Source: Shewanella marisflavi (GTDB lineage Bacteria; Pseudomonadota; Gammaproteobacteria; Enterobacterales; Shewanellaceae). From it: a stretch of DNA of 64,000 nt. The notes below the pieces were generated by a model. That model was not told the DNA's origin and made no database searches. It saw only the letters and a program-made list of their open reading frames with translations. Location of the stretch: the NCBI RefSeq assembly GCF_023283925.1, contig NZ_JAKIKX010000007.1:124001-188000 (forward strand). Direction: 5' to 3'. Both the position numbers and the translations under genes were made by a program. How positions within the stretch are numbered: position 1 is the first letter of the stretch; each line of letters opens with the position of its first letter. Shown in pieces: positions 56,248 through 64,000 of this stretch.

Positions 56248-57264
56248 GTGACTAACTACAAGATACAAAAACATTTTTCGCTAATTTTAGGGCTTGTTTT
56301 ATTAGGGCTGACAACAGGCTGTGCCACCTCTTACAAGGTGGACCCTGAGTTGGTCAGTCAATTCAAACCTGAGGCGACACCGACTCAGGATGAAACCTTC
56401 GTTTATGTGATTCGTGGATCTAATTTTCAGGGTGGGGCCCGCGGCGCTTGGGTGGCGGCCAACAAAGATGTGGTTGCCGATCTCTCCAACGGCAGTCATA
56501 CCCTGTTAAAGCTGGCAACTGGGCTGAACTCTGTGCACCTGGTGCAGGGCCTGGTGGGATTCGGTTATAGCCGTGTGGACAATCGTCCCGGTGAGACAGT
56601 GTACCTGACCATAGATTACACCACGGGTAAGATGAAGGAGGTCGAGCACGATTTAGGGGTTTCTATGATCATGCAGACTAAGAAGGCCAAAGATATCGGG
56701 GCACCGAGAAAGAACGACGCCTACGATAACCTGATGGCCAATCCCGCCTTACTGGGCTTCCCTGTCATGAAGCTAGGTGTTGAACCGATTAAGCCCGATG
56801 CGAATTCGGCGGTGATCAACTTCTACCGCATGGAGAGGTTGATAGGTGAGGTGCCTTTTGATATTTGGTCGGAAACTGGCTATGTGGGCAGCACCAAGGC
56901 AGGCACCTATTTTCAGGTAAGAGTTACTCCGGGTAAGCATACCTTCGTATCGCTTTCAGAGCGCTATTCTGTCCTTCAAGCCGAGGTCGAGGCGGGTAAA
57001 GAGTATGTGGTCGAATACGATGTCGACATGGGATGGAACCAGGCTCATGTTCAGATCTTACCAATCGATCCTGTCAAATCGGCTAAGACCATCAAGAAGT
57101 GGCAGGAAAAAGCCAGGCTGATGGTGCTGGATGAGACTGTCGTGCAGCAGCCCGAATTTGCCCAGCGTGTGCAGATGGCAAAGGAATATCTGACGCCGAA
57201 ATTTAAGAGCATAGATGCCGGCGAGATGAGTACCCGCATCTTGACTAAGCAGCACGCGCTCTAG
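56248..57264 (+). CDS. Lipoprotein with two DUF2846-like domains
   Basis: A 338-residue lipoprotein; GTG start after GAGGGAAC, lipobox LTTGC (Cys 25). Two repeats of a PEGA-like/DUF2846 beta domain are visible: about 50-140 (FVYVIRGSNFQGGARGAWVA, GSHTLLKLATGLNSVHL) and about 185-280 (VINFYRMERLIGEVPFDIW, VTPGKHTFVSLSERYSVL), ending in a helical tail. Envelope protein of unknown role. Confidence 0.72.
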   Translation: MTNYKIQKHFSLILGLVLLGLTTGCATSYKVDPELVSQFKPEATPTQDETFVYVIRGSNFQGGARGAWVAANKDVVADLSNGSHTLLKLATGLNSVHLVQGLVGFGYSRVDNRPGETVYLTIDYTTGKMKEVEHDLGVSMIMQTKKAKDIGAPRKNDAYDNLMANPALLGFPVMKLGVEPIKPDANSAVINFYRMERLIGEVPFDIWSETGYVGSTKAGTYFQVRVTPGKHTFVSLSERYSVLQAEVEAGKEYVVEYDVDMGWNQAHVQILPIDPVKSAKTIKKWQEKARLMVLDETVVQQPEFAQRVQMAKEYLTPKFKSIDAGEMSTRILTKQHAL

Positions 57265-57287
57265 TCCTTAAAGGCCGTATTTCAAAG

Positions 57288-57327
57288 GCGAATCACTGTT
57301 TAGGTGGTTCGCTTTGCTATTTTTTAG
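57288..57327 (+). terminator. Terminator after the DUF2846-like lipoprotein
   Basis: GCGAATCAC-N7-GTGGTTCGC stem, then a T-rich run ending TTTTTT. Confidence 0.75.
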
Positions 57328-57393
57328 CCAATGCGAATATGAGCGCGTGTGAGCTGGCCCTCAGTTTCATTCCATAAGATCTTCCACAATCCA

Positions 57394-57415
57394 GTTATTG
57401 GCGTATGCCAATAAC
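57394..57415. promoter_or_regulatory. Palindrome upstream of DUF134/NifX-like operon
   Basis: GTTATTGGC-GTAT-GCCAATAAC, a perfect 9-4-9 inverted repeat 138 bases before the DUF134 start. Likely operator, possibly of the DUF134 protein itself, which is a DNA-binding-type protein. Confidence 0.55.
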
Positions 57416-57553
57416 CTATGTTCAAACCGTTCTCAATGTCTTGCCCAGGTTTAGTCGCTATCGATTTGTGGCCATCAAATGATGGTTATGCCAGCTCAAG
57501 TTAATGTGGAAGTGGTTGAACTAATTGCTATTTAATCGATTAAGGGAATGGCC

Positions 57554-57838
57554 ATGCCAAGACCTAAGAAATGCCGCCGATTGCAGTGCTGTGTACCCTG
57601 CAGCTTGTTCAAACCTAACGGTATTCCCAGTACTGAGCTAGAGAAAATCCAGCTTGATGCCGATGAATTTGAGGCCTTGGCGCTTGGGGACGTGCAGCGA
57701 CTCAGTCAACTCGAGGCAGCGGCGTCTATGGGGATCTCCCGTCAGACCTTCGGCAATCTGTTGGCCAGGGCTCGTCAAAAGGTGGCGACGGCGATCACTC
57801 AGGGCCAGGCCTTGGTGCTGCCCTCATCGAATTCATAA
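57554..57838 (+). CDS. DUF134 (UPF0251) predicted DNA-binding protein
   Basis: A 94-residue protein of the UPF0251/DUF134 family: PRPKKCRRLQCCVPCSLFKP near the start, with a cysteine cluster (CRRLQCCVPC) likely to bind metal or an Fe-S centre, then a sigma-like helix-turn-helix (LSQLEAAASMGISRQTFGNLL). The ATG at 57554 has AGGGA upstream at good spacing; the ATG six bases earlier is too close. It is the first gene of an operon with a NifX-like protein, a frequent pairing. Confidence 0.85.
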   Translation: MPRPKKCRRLQCCVPCSLFKPNGIPSTELEKIQLDADEFEALALGDVQRLSQLEAAASMGISRQTFGNLLARARQKVATAITQGQALVLPSSNS

Positions 57839-57847
57839 GGAATTATC

Positions 57848-58390
57848 ATGATAGTTGCTATGCCAATGAGCCGTGGACGTCTTGCGGCGCATTTTACCAA
57901 GGCGCAAAGGATCGGTTTTTTTAACGAGTATCACCAGTTAATCACCAGCTTCGATAATCCAGCACTTGAGGGAAACTGCCGTGCTAAGGCTGAGTTGCTG
58001 CGCCTGATCCAGGCTCAAAAGACAGATATTGTCATAGTGCAGCATATCGGCGAGCGCATGTTGGGTAAGTTGTTAGCGGCGGGTATTAGCGTTAGCCAGG
58101 GGGATAAAGAGGAGAGTATCGAGGTGTTGCTCAGTCAGACTAAGGTGCTGGAGCGGCGTCTGGTCGATGCCTCTATGGGGCGCGCCTCACTCAATCATGC
58201 CAAGAAGGGCGGTTGCTGTGGCAGTGGTGGCAGTTGCGGTTCGGTCGGAGGTTGTGGCTGTGGCGGTTTTGAGGCCGATAGTGTGCCACCTTCAGTGCTT
58301 CTGCAACCTTCAGTACTTAAAAAGTCTATGTCTCATCAAGACGTTGATGCGCCTGTTGCCTATGGTGGCTTTCGTCCCTTTAAAGGATAA
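57848..58390 (+). CDS. NifX/NifB-like domain protein with Cys-rich tail
   Basis: A 180-residue protein. Residues 1-110 look like the dinitrogenase iron-molybdenum cofactor-binding fold (MIVAMPMSRGRLAAHFTKAQ, IVIVQHIGERMLGKLLAAGI). After a linker come eight closely spaced cysteines (GGCCGSGGSCGSVGGCGCGG), and a low-complexity end. Nitrogenase genes are absent, so it is a stand-alone metal- or Fe-S-handling protein. It starts nine bases after the DUF134 stop and shares its operon. Confidence 0.83.
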   Translation: MIVAMPMSRGRLAAHFTKAQRIGFFNEYHQLITSFDNPALEGNCRAKAELLRLIQAQKTDIVIVQHIGERMLGKLLAAGISVSQGDKEESIEVLLSQTKVLERRLVDASMGRASLNHAKKGGCCGSGGSCGSVGGCGCGGFEADSVPPSVLLQPSVLKKSMSHQDVDAPVAYGGFRPFKG

Positions 58391-58401
58391 ACTCGCCACA
58401 C

Positions 58402-58734
58402 TTAGTCCAGTAGTTGATAGGGGCGGGCGATCGCCTCTTTCACCTCGGCCAAAGAGAACACCTTGATAAAGCGCCCAAATGCCTGGCCGTGAAAGTAGAG
58501 TTCAATAACCGGCAGGGTAAATACTCTATGGGCGGCGGCAATGTCACCATGGGCTTCACAATCGATATAACAGAGCTGCACCTTTGGAAAATCACTGGCC
58601 AGCAGCTCGGCTAATCTGGGTTTGATACTCTGGCAGACGCCGCAGTGTTCCCCGCCAAACAGTATCATGACCGCTTGGGTGGTCTGTATGTAATGCGTTA
58701 GTGCCTCGGGGGATTCAATCTTGTCTGGATTCAA
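58402..58734 (-). CDS. Thioredoxin family protein
   Basis: A 110-residue thioredoxin-fold protein with active site HCGVC (Cys 31 and 34) and cis-Pro in FTLPVIELYFHG. The sequence lacks a signal peptide, so it is cytoplasmic. It may supply reducing power to the adjacent NifX-like protein or nitrogen-oxide enzymes; this is inference. It is convergent with the NifX-like gene, 11 bases apart. Confidence 0.82.
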   Translation of the reverse strand: MNPDKIESPEALTHYIQTTQAVMILFGGEHCGVCQSIKPRLAELLASDFPKVQLCYIDCEAHGDIAAAHRVFTLPVIELYFHGQAFGRFIKVFSLAEVKEAIARPYQLLD

Positions 58735-58779
58735 CGGCCTTGCCTCTCTATATTAATGATTCGCTCTTGGGTGAGCAGG

Positions 58780-58797
58780 ATGCCTCTAAAGAGGTAT
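58780..58797. promoter_or_regulatory. Palindrome in the trx / nnrS divergent region
   Basis: ATGCCTCT-AA-AGAGGTAT has one mismatch. Its place ahead of nnrS-nrfA and a shape loosely similar to NsrR sites make it a candidate NO-responsive operator, not confirmed. Confidence 0.35.
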
Positions 58798-58956
58798 TTA
58801 AATTCAATATCATAGCCTAATCTCGCTATCTGGTTCACACTTCTTTATATCACCTTGAATTTCCATTGTTCAGCCGTGCTTGTCTCAGTAGACTGGCGAC
58901 TATAAAGCTATATTTAAGATGTTTGTTTAAGCTTTTCTTTGGCAGAGGCGCAGAAG

Positions 58957-60168
58957 ATGCTCAATATTGATGACCCTAAAGTGATCGACAAGACACCGGC
59001 GATTTGGCGTTTGGGTTTTCGGCCCTTTTTCTTAGGCGGTGCCCTGTTGGCCGCCCTCTATATACCGCTGTGGTTGATCACCTGGTATCTGCCTGAAATG
59101 AGTCTGTTACGGGAACATTTTTGGGTCAAGGTGGTGCCGCTCTGGTGGCATCCCCATGAGCTGCTGTTTGGCTTTGCCATGGCAATCGTTAGTGGCTTCC
59201 TGCTGACCTCGGTGCAGACCTGGACCAATCAGCCGAGCCTTAAGGGCTGGTCTTTAGCCTTGGTGTTTGCCTGCTGGTTACTGGCGCGTGTTTTGTTGCT
59301 ATTGCCGCTTGAGCTGCCAGTCTGGTTACCGGCGCTATTTGATAGTCTGTTTCTCTTGTTGACCGCCGCCAAGCTGTGGTCTTGTATCTACCGCGTCAAA
59401 CAGTGGCGCAACATAGGTTTCCCCATCATGTTGCTGGTGGCCACAGGGATCAACTTATTGAGTTATTACGCCCTGAGTCAGCGAGACTTTGTACTGAGCC
59501 ATCATATCTGGCAAGGCATGCTTTGGTGGCTAGGCTTGTTGATCACTATTGTGGGGGGACGGGTTATTCCCTTCTTTACCGCTGTGCGTATTAAGCAAGC
59601 CAAGCCCGATCCCATCAAGGCGCTGGATTTGAGTGTGATTGGGCTGATGATCTTATTGATAGTTCAAGGGATCACTAAGTGGTTGCCCCTTGGTGCCGAG
59701 CAAGCCTTGCTTGGATTAGCGGCCCTGGCTCATCTGCTGCGTTGGTTACGCTGGCAGCCCCATAAAACCTTGAAAGAGCCTATGCTCTGGTCATTGCAGC
59801 TGGCCTATCTCTGTCTGCCCGTGACCCTGGCGGCTATCGCCTGGAACATTGAGGATGAGAATGCCTATCGTCATCTGCTGCACCTGTTTGCTATCGGCAC
59901 CATGGCTGGGCTCTGTCTATCTATGATATCCCGCGTCTCTCTGGGGCATACCAGTCGTAACATCTATCAGGGCCCTAAGATGGCGTTTGCCTTTTTATCT
60001 ATTAGCCTGGCAGCCCTATGTCGCGCCGTGATGCCCTTATGGTTTCCAGCCTATAGTGAGCTTTGGCTCTGGATGGCTGGCAGTTTCTGGAGCCTGGCCT
60101 TTGGCTGGTTTGTCTGGTGTTATGCGCCAATATTGACCCGGCCCAGAGTCGATGGACGACCAGGCTAG
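58957..60168 (+). CDS. nnrS: NnrS family haem-copper membrane protein
   Basis: A 403-residue inner-membrane protein of about 12 helices. The N-terminal WRLGFRPFFLGGALLA and the HPHELLFGFAMAIVSGFLLT block, with conserved His, are NnrS hallmarks; GLLITIVGGRVIPFFTAV follows. NnrS contains haem and copper and protects against NO-related stress in other bacteria. The ATG at 58957 follows GCAGAGG at usable spacing; an upstream TTG lacks one. It lies 41 bases before nrfA on the same strand, likely one operon. Confidence 0.93.
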   Translation: MLNIDDPKVIDKTPAIWRLGFRPFFLGGALLAALYIPLWLITWYLPEMSLLREHFWVKVVPLWWHPHELLFGFAMAIVSGFLLTSVQTWTNQPSLKGWSLALVFACWLLARVLLLLPLELPVWLPALFDSLFLLLTAAKLWSCIYRVKQWRNIGFPIMLLVATGINLLSYYALSQRDFVLSHHIWQGMLWWLGLLITIVGGRVIPFFTAVRIKQAKPDPIKALDLSVIGLMILLIVQGITKWLPLGAEQALLGLAALAHLLRWLRWQPHKTLKEPMLWSLQLAYLCLPVTLAAIAWNIEDENAYRHLLHLFAIGTMAGLCLSMISRVSLGHTSRNIYQGPKMAFAFLSISLAALCRAVMPLWFPAYSELWLWMAGSFWSLAFGWFVWCYAPILTRPRVDGRPG

Positions 60169-60209
60169 TCCTGGCGTAAGTAAGAATATTAATGAGTGTG
60201 GAAAGTCCA

Positions 60210-61598
60210 ATGAAGAAACTAAGCGCTATCGCATTGAGCCTACTGGGCTGGTGCACCCTGAGTACGATTTCAAGTTCGGCCTTAGCGGCAGATGTGAGCA
60301 GTAAGGTGATGGAGAGCATGCAGGCCATGCAGGCCAAGTACCCTAATCAGTATGCCAGCTGGGAGGCGACCTCGACCCAAGATGCGCGCAGCGACATGCT
60401 GGCCAGCTATCCTGCCGCCATCATACTCTGGGCGGGATCTGCCTATGCCAAGGAATACCATAGCCCTAGGGGACACCAGTTTGCGGTAGCGGACGTGACT
60501 CATACCCTGCGTACCGGCGTGCCGCCGGAGGCGGGGCAGAAAGGACTGTCGGCGAGCTGCTGGACCTGTAAATCGCCGGATGTGCCAAGGCTTATCGATG
60601 AGCTGGGTGTGGAAGGCTTTTCGGCTAAGAATTTCACCGATCTCGGCACCGAGATGAACAGCGTCGTCTACTGCAGTGACTGTCATGAGCAAGGTAAGGC
60701 GGCATTGACCCTGCCGCGCCCCCACGCGCGAGATGCCATGGCCAAGGTACATCTGCCGTTCGACAAGCAAAATCAGTCGATGCAGGGGGCTCAGGTATGC
60801 GGCCAGTGTCATGTGACTTATTATTTTCAACCCGAGCGCAGCAATAAGGTGAATATTCCCTGGATCTTCGGTAGCAGTGCCGATTTGATCGAGAAATATT
60901 ACGATACTCGCCGCTTCTACGAGTGGATCCATCCTATCTCAAAGACCCCCATACTTAAGGCTCGCCACCCAGAGTTTGAGCATTGGAGTCGCAGCGAACA
61001 CGCCAAGGCAGGCGTCACCTGTGTAACTTGTCATATGCCGGCCGCTACCGACAGTGAGGGTAAAGCCTACACTAACCATCAGGTGGGCAAGGCGCTGCCA
61101 AATTATGACTCTGTCTGTCAGGGCTGCCACCAAGATAAATCGGCCTTGATGAAGCAACTTAACTCCGCTAAATCAGAGATTGCCGCGAAGGCCAGAAAAG
61201 TGGAGCAACTCCTAGTTAAGGCTCACTATGAGGCGGGCGCCGCCTGGGATGCAGGCGCGAGCTGGGCCATTATGAATGATGCCATCATGGCGATCCGTCA
61301 TGCCCAGTGGCGCTGGGACTTTGCCATGTCATCTCATGGCAGTTATGCCCATAACCCTCAGGAAGCTAATGCTCTGCTGGATAGGGCGATAGTTCAGGCC
61401 GAATATGCCCGTCAAGGCCTTGCTGAGATCTTGAGCATGCTCTCTGTTACTAAAGTGAACTATCCCGATATCTCGACCAAGGAGGCGGCGCAGCAGGCGG
61501 TGGGTATAGAGCTGGATAAGCTGACTAAAGCCAAACAGGCCTTCATTAAGCAAGAGGTGGATAAGCATTGGCCGGCGGTGAGCCGTACAGGCTACTAA
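60210..61598 (+). CDS. nrfA: Cytochrome c nitrite reductase, ammonia-forming
   Basis: A 462-residue periplasmic pentahaem enzyme that reduces nitrite to ammonium with six electrons, also acting on NO. After a signal peptide (ALAA), the diagnostic CWTCK lysine-ligated haem is at about residue 117; four CXXCH motifs follow (CSDCH, CGQCH, CVTCH, CQGCH). QHA-type Ca2+ site region and the dimer-interface helices (ARKVEQLLVKAHYEAGAAWDAG shown in part) are present. The ATG at 60210 follows GGAAAG; a start six codons earlier is possible. Electron donor genes (nrfB or CymA) are not in the window. Confidence 0.97.
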   Translation: MKKLSAIALSLLGWCTLSTISSSALAADVSSKVMESMQAMQAKYPNQYASWEATSTQDARSDMLASYPAAIILWAGSAYAKEYHSPRGHQFAVADVTHTLRTGVPPEAGQKGLSASCWTCKSPDVPRLIDELGVEGFSAKNFTDLGTEMNSVVYCSDCHEQGKAALTLPRPHARDAMAKVHLPFDKQNQSMQGAQVCGQCHVTYYFQPERSNKVNIPWIFGSSADLIEKYYDTRRFYEWIHPISKTPILKARHPEFEHWSRSEHAKAGVTCVTCHMPAATDSEGKAYTNHQVGKALPNYDSVCQGCHQDKSALMKQLNSAKSEIAAKARKVEQLLVKAHYEAGAAWDAGASWAIMNDAIMAIRHAQWRWDFAMSSHGSYAHNPQEANALLDRAIVQAEYARQGLAEILSMLSVTKVNYPDISTKEAAQQAVGIELDKLTKAKQAFIKQEVDKHWPAVSRTGY

Positions 61599-61619
61599 GG
61601 TCAATAGCTTAAATTGCAC

Positions 61620-61668
61620 AACGCCAGCAACCAACCCCTGGGGTTAATGCTGGCGTTGTTATTTTCTG
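61620..61668. terminator. Terminator after nrfA
   Basis: Long stem: ACGCCAGCA with TGCTGGCGT, and an inner AACCCC/GGGGTT pair, then a T-rich tail. Confidence 0.75.
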
Positions 61669-61683
61669 GATATTGAATTGTGT

Positions 61684-62841
61684 TTACAGTTTGAGATCTG
61701 AGATCAGATGCCACCGCCTGCGGCCCATCTCCAATATCACACCTACGGCGAGTCCGGCGGCGGTATTGATGGTGAGACAAACGGCAGCGGTGGCCAAGAT
61801 CACTAAGATGCAGAAGGGCTTTCCATCGATAAAGCGCTGTGACCAGGCGAGTTGCAAGCCGGCGATTGCCAGCAGACTACCGAGAATCGCCAAGGGGATG
61901 AGTGATAACACCTGAGCTATGGTGTCACCCCAGCACAGGGCGATCACTAAGCAAGTCAGGCCAAACAGGGCCGGAGCGCGCCAGCTGCGGGCGCCGAAAT
62001 GATACTGCACCGCCAACCCTCCTGCGCCATGACACATGGGCGTCGCACCAAATGGTGCTAACACCAGGTTTGCCCAGCCTGAGCTGGTGGCCAGGCGACG
62101 GGGCGTAAATCGTTTGCTGTCGAGCAGGGCATCTTGAGGGAATTTTCCACTTGCCATGGCTGAGGTGGCGATCACTGCATTGGTCAGCGTCAATGCCAGC
62201 TGTGGTAGTACAAGCAGGAGCGCCGCCGAGCTCCATTCCTCCATATTGGGCCAGCCCATTTGCCAGTCTGTGGTGGCCGATAGCGTAAAGCTGGCGGCAC
62301 TGCCTTGAGTCGTTTGCCACAGCACGCCTAGCCCTAGTACCAAGGGCATAGCAAGATAAGGAAGCGGCAGGAAACGGCTCATGAATAGCGCGCTGAATGC
62401 CAGGATACCGATTAGCCAGGTACCGCTCATCATCTGTCCGCCCATCCAGATCAGTTGTAACCCTATGGCCAGTTGAATGCCGATACTGATGGCGGGTGAC
62501 AGCTGCCTTGCCATCCAGTTGATAGCTCCGCTATAGGCCAAGATGAGTAAAATCAGCCCCATCATGATGCCACTGGCTTGCAGCATGCCCGGTGTCAGCC
62601 CCTGGGCGATCACCAGCGCGGCGATCACCTTCATAGGTTGTACCGGAATGGGTCTGCGGTAGAAGTAGGCGGTAAAGAGGGCGAACAGGCCAAACCCGAG
62701 AAAGATCCCCTGAGGGGAAAAATGGTTGATGGCGATCAGTCCGAGTACGAGGGGCAGGAAGGTGCCCAAGTCGGCAAAGGCGCCGCTAAACTCCCCCATA
62801 TGCTGGTTTAAATGGTTAAAGAATTTGGTTTTACATCTCAT
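61684..62841 (-). CDS. MOT1-type molybdate/sulfate transporter
   Basis: A 385-residue membrane protein with about 10-11 helices and the MOT1 signatures GEFSGAFADLGTFLPLVLGL near the N-terminus and PFGATPMCHGAGGLAVQYHFG near residue 265. MOT1 proteins import molybdate with high affinity in plants and algae; bacterial members are called putative sulfate/molybdate transporters. Molybdate would serve anaerobic molybdoenzymes, which fits the neighbourhood. Convergent with nrfA. Confidence 0.85.
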   Translation of the reverse strand: MRCKTKFFNHLNQHMGEFSGAFADLGTFLPLVLGLIAINHFSPQGIFLGFGLFALFTAYFYRRPIPVQPMKVIAALVIAQGLTPGMLQASGIMMGLILLILAYSGAINWMARQLSPAISIGIQLAIGLQLIWMGGQMMSGTWLIGILAFSALFMSRFLPLPYLAMPLVLGLGVLWQTTQGSAASFTLSATTDWQMGWPNMEEWSSAALLLVLPQLALTLTNAVIATSAMASGKFPQDALLDSKRFTPRRLATSSGWANLVLAPFGATPMCHGAGGLAVQYHFGARSWRAPALFGLTCLVIALCWGDTIAQVLSLIPLAILGSLLAIAGLQLAWSQRFIDGKPFCILVILATAAVCLTINTAAGLAVGVILEMGRRRWHLISDLKL

Positions 62842-63107
62842 ATTACTTGCCGTGGGAAATCATCACTTAATTTAATGGCAAATTTAATGCCATATATTTT
62901 GTAGGCATTTATCGGTAAAACCGAGGCAAAATGGACTATTTGGTTATCTTGGGTGAGACAAGTTGTCACACTCTGAGTCGCCACTGGGTCAAGAGATCTC
63001 AACATTAATTATTGCTAATCATTCAAAAAGTGTGCGATTGACGTGGATTTCTGGTCGGATGTGTGTGTTAGTGTGTCGCTTCTGCCAAATGAAAAGGGGG
63101 TCAAGAG

Positions 63108-63533
63108 ATGCAAGAAAAGCAGTTTGCCAAATTGGGGATAGTGTCTATGTTGGTGGCGACGACACTCCTGTTGTCGGCCTGCGCCAGCCAAAGAGACATC
63201 ATGATAGATCAAGGATATCCAGTCGCTTATGCTGATGGCTACGACGATGGATGTCATAGTGGTAATAAGGCTGGTGGTAGCCTGTTCGATCAGTACAAGA
63301 AGGATGTCGCCAAATTCGACGCCGATAAACAGTATGCTCAGGGATGGTCCGATGGCTTCAGGCAATGTGAATCTGAGCAGGAGGCGATTCAGCGCCAGGT
63401 GAGGCTGAATCTGGAGCAGCAAAAGCTCAACGAACAGAAGAAACACAATGCCTGGGAAGAAAAGAAGTCAATGGAGCGCGAGGCGCTAAAGGGCATTGAT
63501 ACCAGCGGCCTGAAGAGCTTGTCTCAATCTTAG
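63108..63533 (+). CDS. Small lipoprotein with Gly/Asp-rich and coiled-coil parts
   Basis: A 141-residue lipoprotein with lipobox LLSAC (Cys 25). Two related segments, GYPVAYADGYDDGCHSGNKAG and YAQGWSDGFRQCESE, share an YADGYxDG-type pattern with one cysteine each. The tail (EQEAIQRQVRLNLEQQKLNEQ and following) is charged helix or coiled coil. Role unknown; a terminator follows directly. Confidence 0.72.
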   Translation: MQEKQFAKLGIVSMLVATTLLLSACASQRDIMIDQGYPVAYADGYDDGCHSGNKAGGSLFDQYKKDVAKFDADKQYAQGWSDGFRQCESEQEAIQRQVRLNLEQQKLNEQKKHNAWEEKKSMEREALKGIDTSGLKSLSQS

Positions 63534-63553
63534 CGACTAGATTTGGTTAAATG

Positions 63554-63580
63554 AAAAGGCCCGCGAGCGGGCCTTTCTTA
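63554..63580. terminator. Bidirectional terminator
   Basis: AAAGGCCCGC-GA-GCGGGCCTTT, perfect stem between convergent genes. Confidence 0.88.
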
Positions 63581-63584
63581 TACC

Positions 63585-64000
63585 TTAAAACTGGTTGTGC
63601 ATATCGTTTAAGGCATTGTGCAACAGTTCGTCGTCATGGGCGTTGGTATGCTGATCGTCTTTGGGATCTTCTATATCCATAAGGGATGGATGCGGCTTCT
63701 CTTTCTCATGCTCCTCCAATAGCGGATTGTCGAAGTGATCTACTTGAGTCAGAGTGAGACCATCGGCATCGAAGTGCTCTGTGGGCATCTGCGGCGTTTC
63801 CTGATCAGCGTGAGACTTGGTGTGGTTATCAAGCTGCGCCAGACCTTGCTGACTCAGTCCCACCATCTGCAGATAGTGATCCACTGGTGCGAGCGCCACG
63901 GCCATAACTGGTCGGGCGTCGGTGACTTCTCCATTCGATTCAGCGCCATGGGATTCGGCGCTACTTTCAGCCAGCTCGTGGGGCTGGTTATGAACCGACT
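63585..64000 (-). CDS. Hypothetical protein, C-terminal part
   Basis: The frame stays open from the stop at 63585 to the window edge, so the start may lie outside; an internal ATG at 63905 is the first in-frame one. The visible 138 residues are acidic and His/Asp/Glu-rich (NHTKSHADQETPQMP, HEKEKPHPSLMDIEDP), soluble and probably disordered. No family recognised. Confidence 0.5.
   Translation of the reverse strand, partial: SVHNQPHELAESSAESHGAESNGEVTDARPVMAVALAPVDHYLQMVGLSQQGLAQLDNHTKSHADQETPQMPTEHFDADGLTLTQVDHFDNPLLEEHEKEKPHPSLMDIEDPKDDQHTNAHDDELLHNALNDMHNQF

Overview
The window reads as a chromosomal segment of a marine gammaproteobacterium, almost certainly Shewanella. RapA, RraB, GroES/GroEL, a Shewanella-style NrfA (CWTCK first haem), NnrS, an MCP-hemerythrin sensor and many two-component, c-di-GMP and envelope genes are typical of that genus, and most genes have the roughly 50-55 % GC codon use expected. 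No rRNA, tRNA, CRISPR array or complete transposon was seen. Product names come from reading motifs and whole-protein resemblance; no database search was run.

Layout. 0-6.5 kb: end of a metal ABC permease, plsC, rraB, a PAS-GGDEF cyclase next to a CheC-type response regulator, a crotonase-family enzyme, yqhA and a DUF3530 protein. 6.6-18 kb: rapA, divergent PhoH/PIN protein, a large hybrid histidine kinase, and a secreted metzincin-type zinc protease. 18-20.7 kb: small exported proteins, including one made of 32-residue repeats, a haem-binding protein, and a MITE-like element. 20.7-27.4 kb: RND pump pair with a divergent LysR regulator, and a MATE pump. 27.5-29.8 kb: groES-groEL behind a sigma32-type promoter, followed by a long palindromic repeat.

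29.9-37.3 kb is the accessory stretch: an AT-rich gene for an SMC-like ATPase with a zinc-hook CPAC motif and a C-terminal HEPN-like RX6H motif, a NYN-LOTUS protein, structured non-coding DNA, an orphan HipB-like repressor behind four 16-bp palindromes spaced exactly 50 bp apart, a lipoprotein made of 13-residue repeats, and a membrane-anchored BCS1-like AAA ATPase.

37.3-49.9 kb: envelope proteins (BamA/TamA-like barrel, DUF3108-like protein), a cold-shock/excalibur fusion, a metal(loid) cluster (permease, small thioredoxin, ArsR with its operator), an S9 peptidase, an MCP-hemerythrin receptor and small proteins. 50-57.3 kb: AGCS symporter under a tandem glycine riboswitch, SulP transporter, flavin reductase, M24 peptidase, lipoprotein. 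57.5-64 kb: DUF134 regulator plus NifX-like Cys-rich protein behind a palindrome, thioredoxin, the nnrS-nrfA nitrogen-oxide/nitrite pair, a MOT1-type molybdate/sulfate transporter, and two small or partial genes.

How they fit together: the last 7 kb links nitrite respiration (NrfA), NO-related NnrS, metal-cofactor handling (DUF134/NifX) and molybdate/sulfate uptake, a plausible anaerobic-respiration neighbourhood. The accessory stretch is the best place to look for a new defence or stress module.
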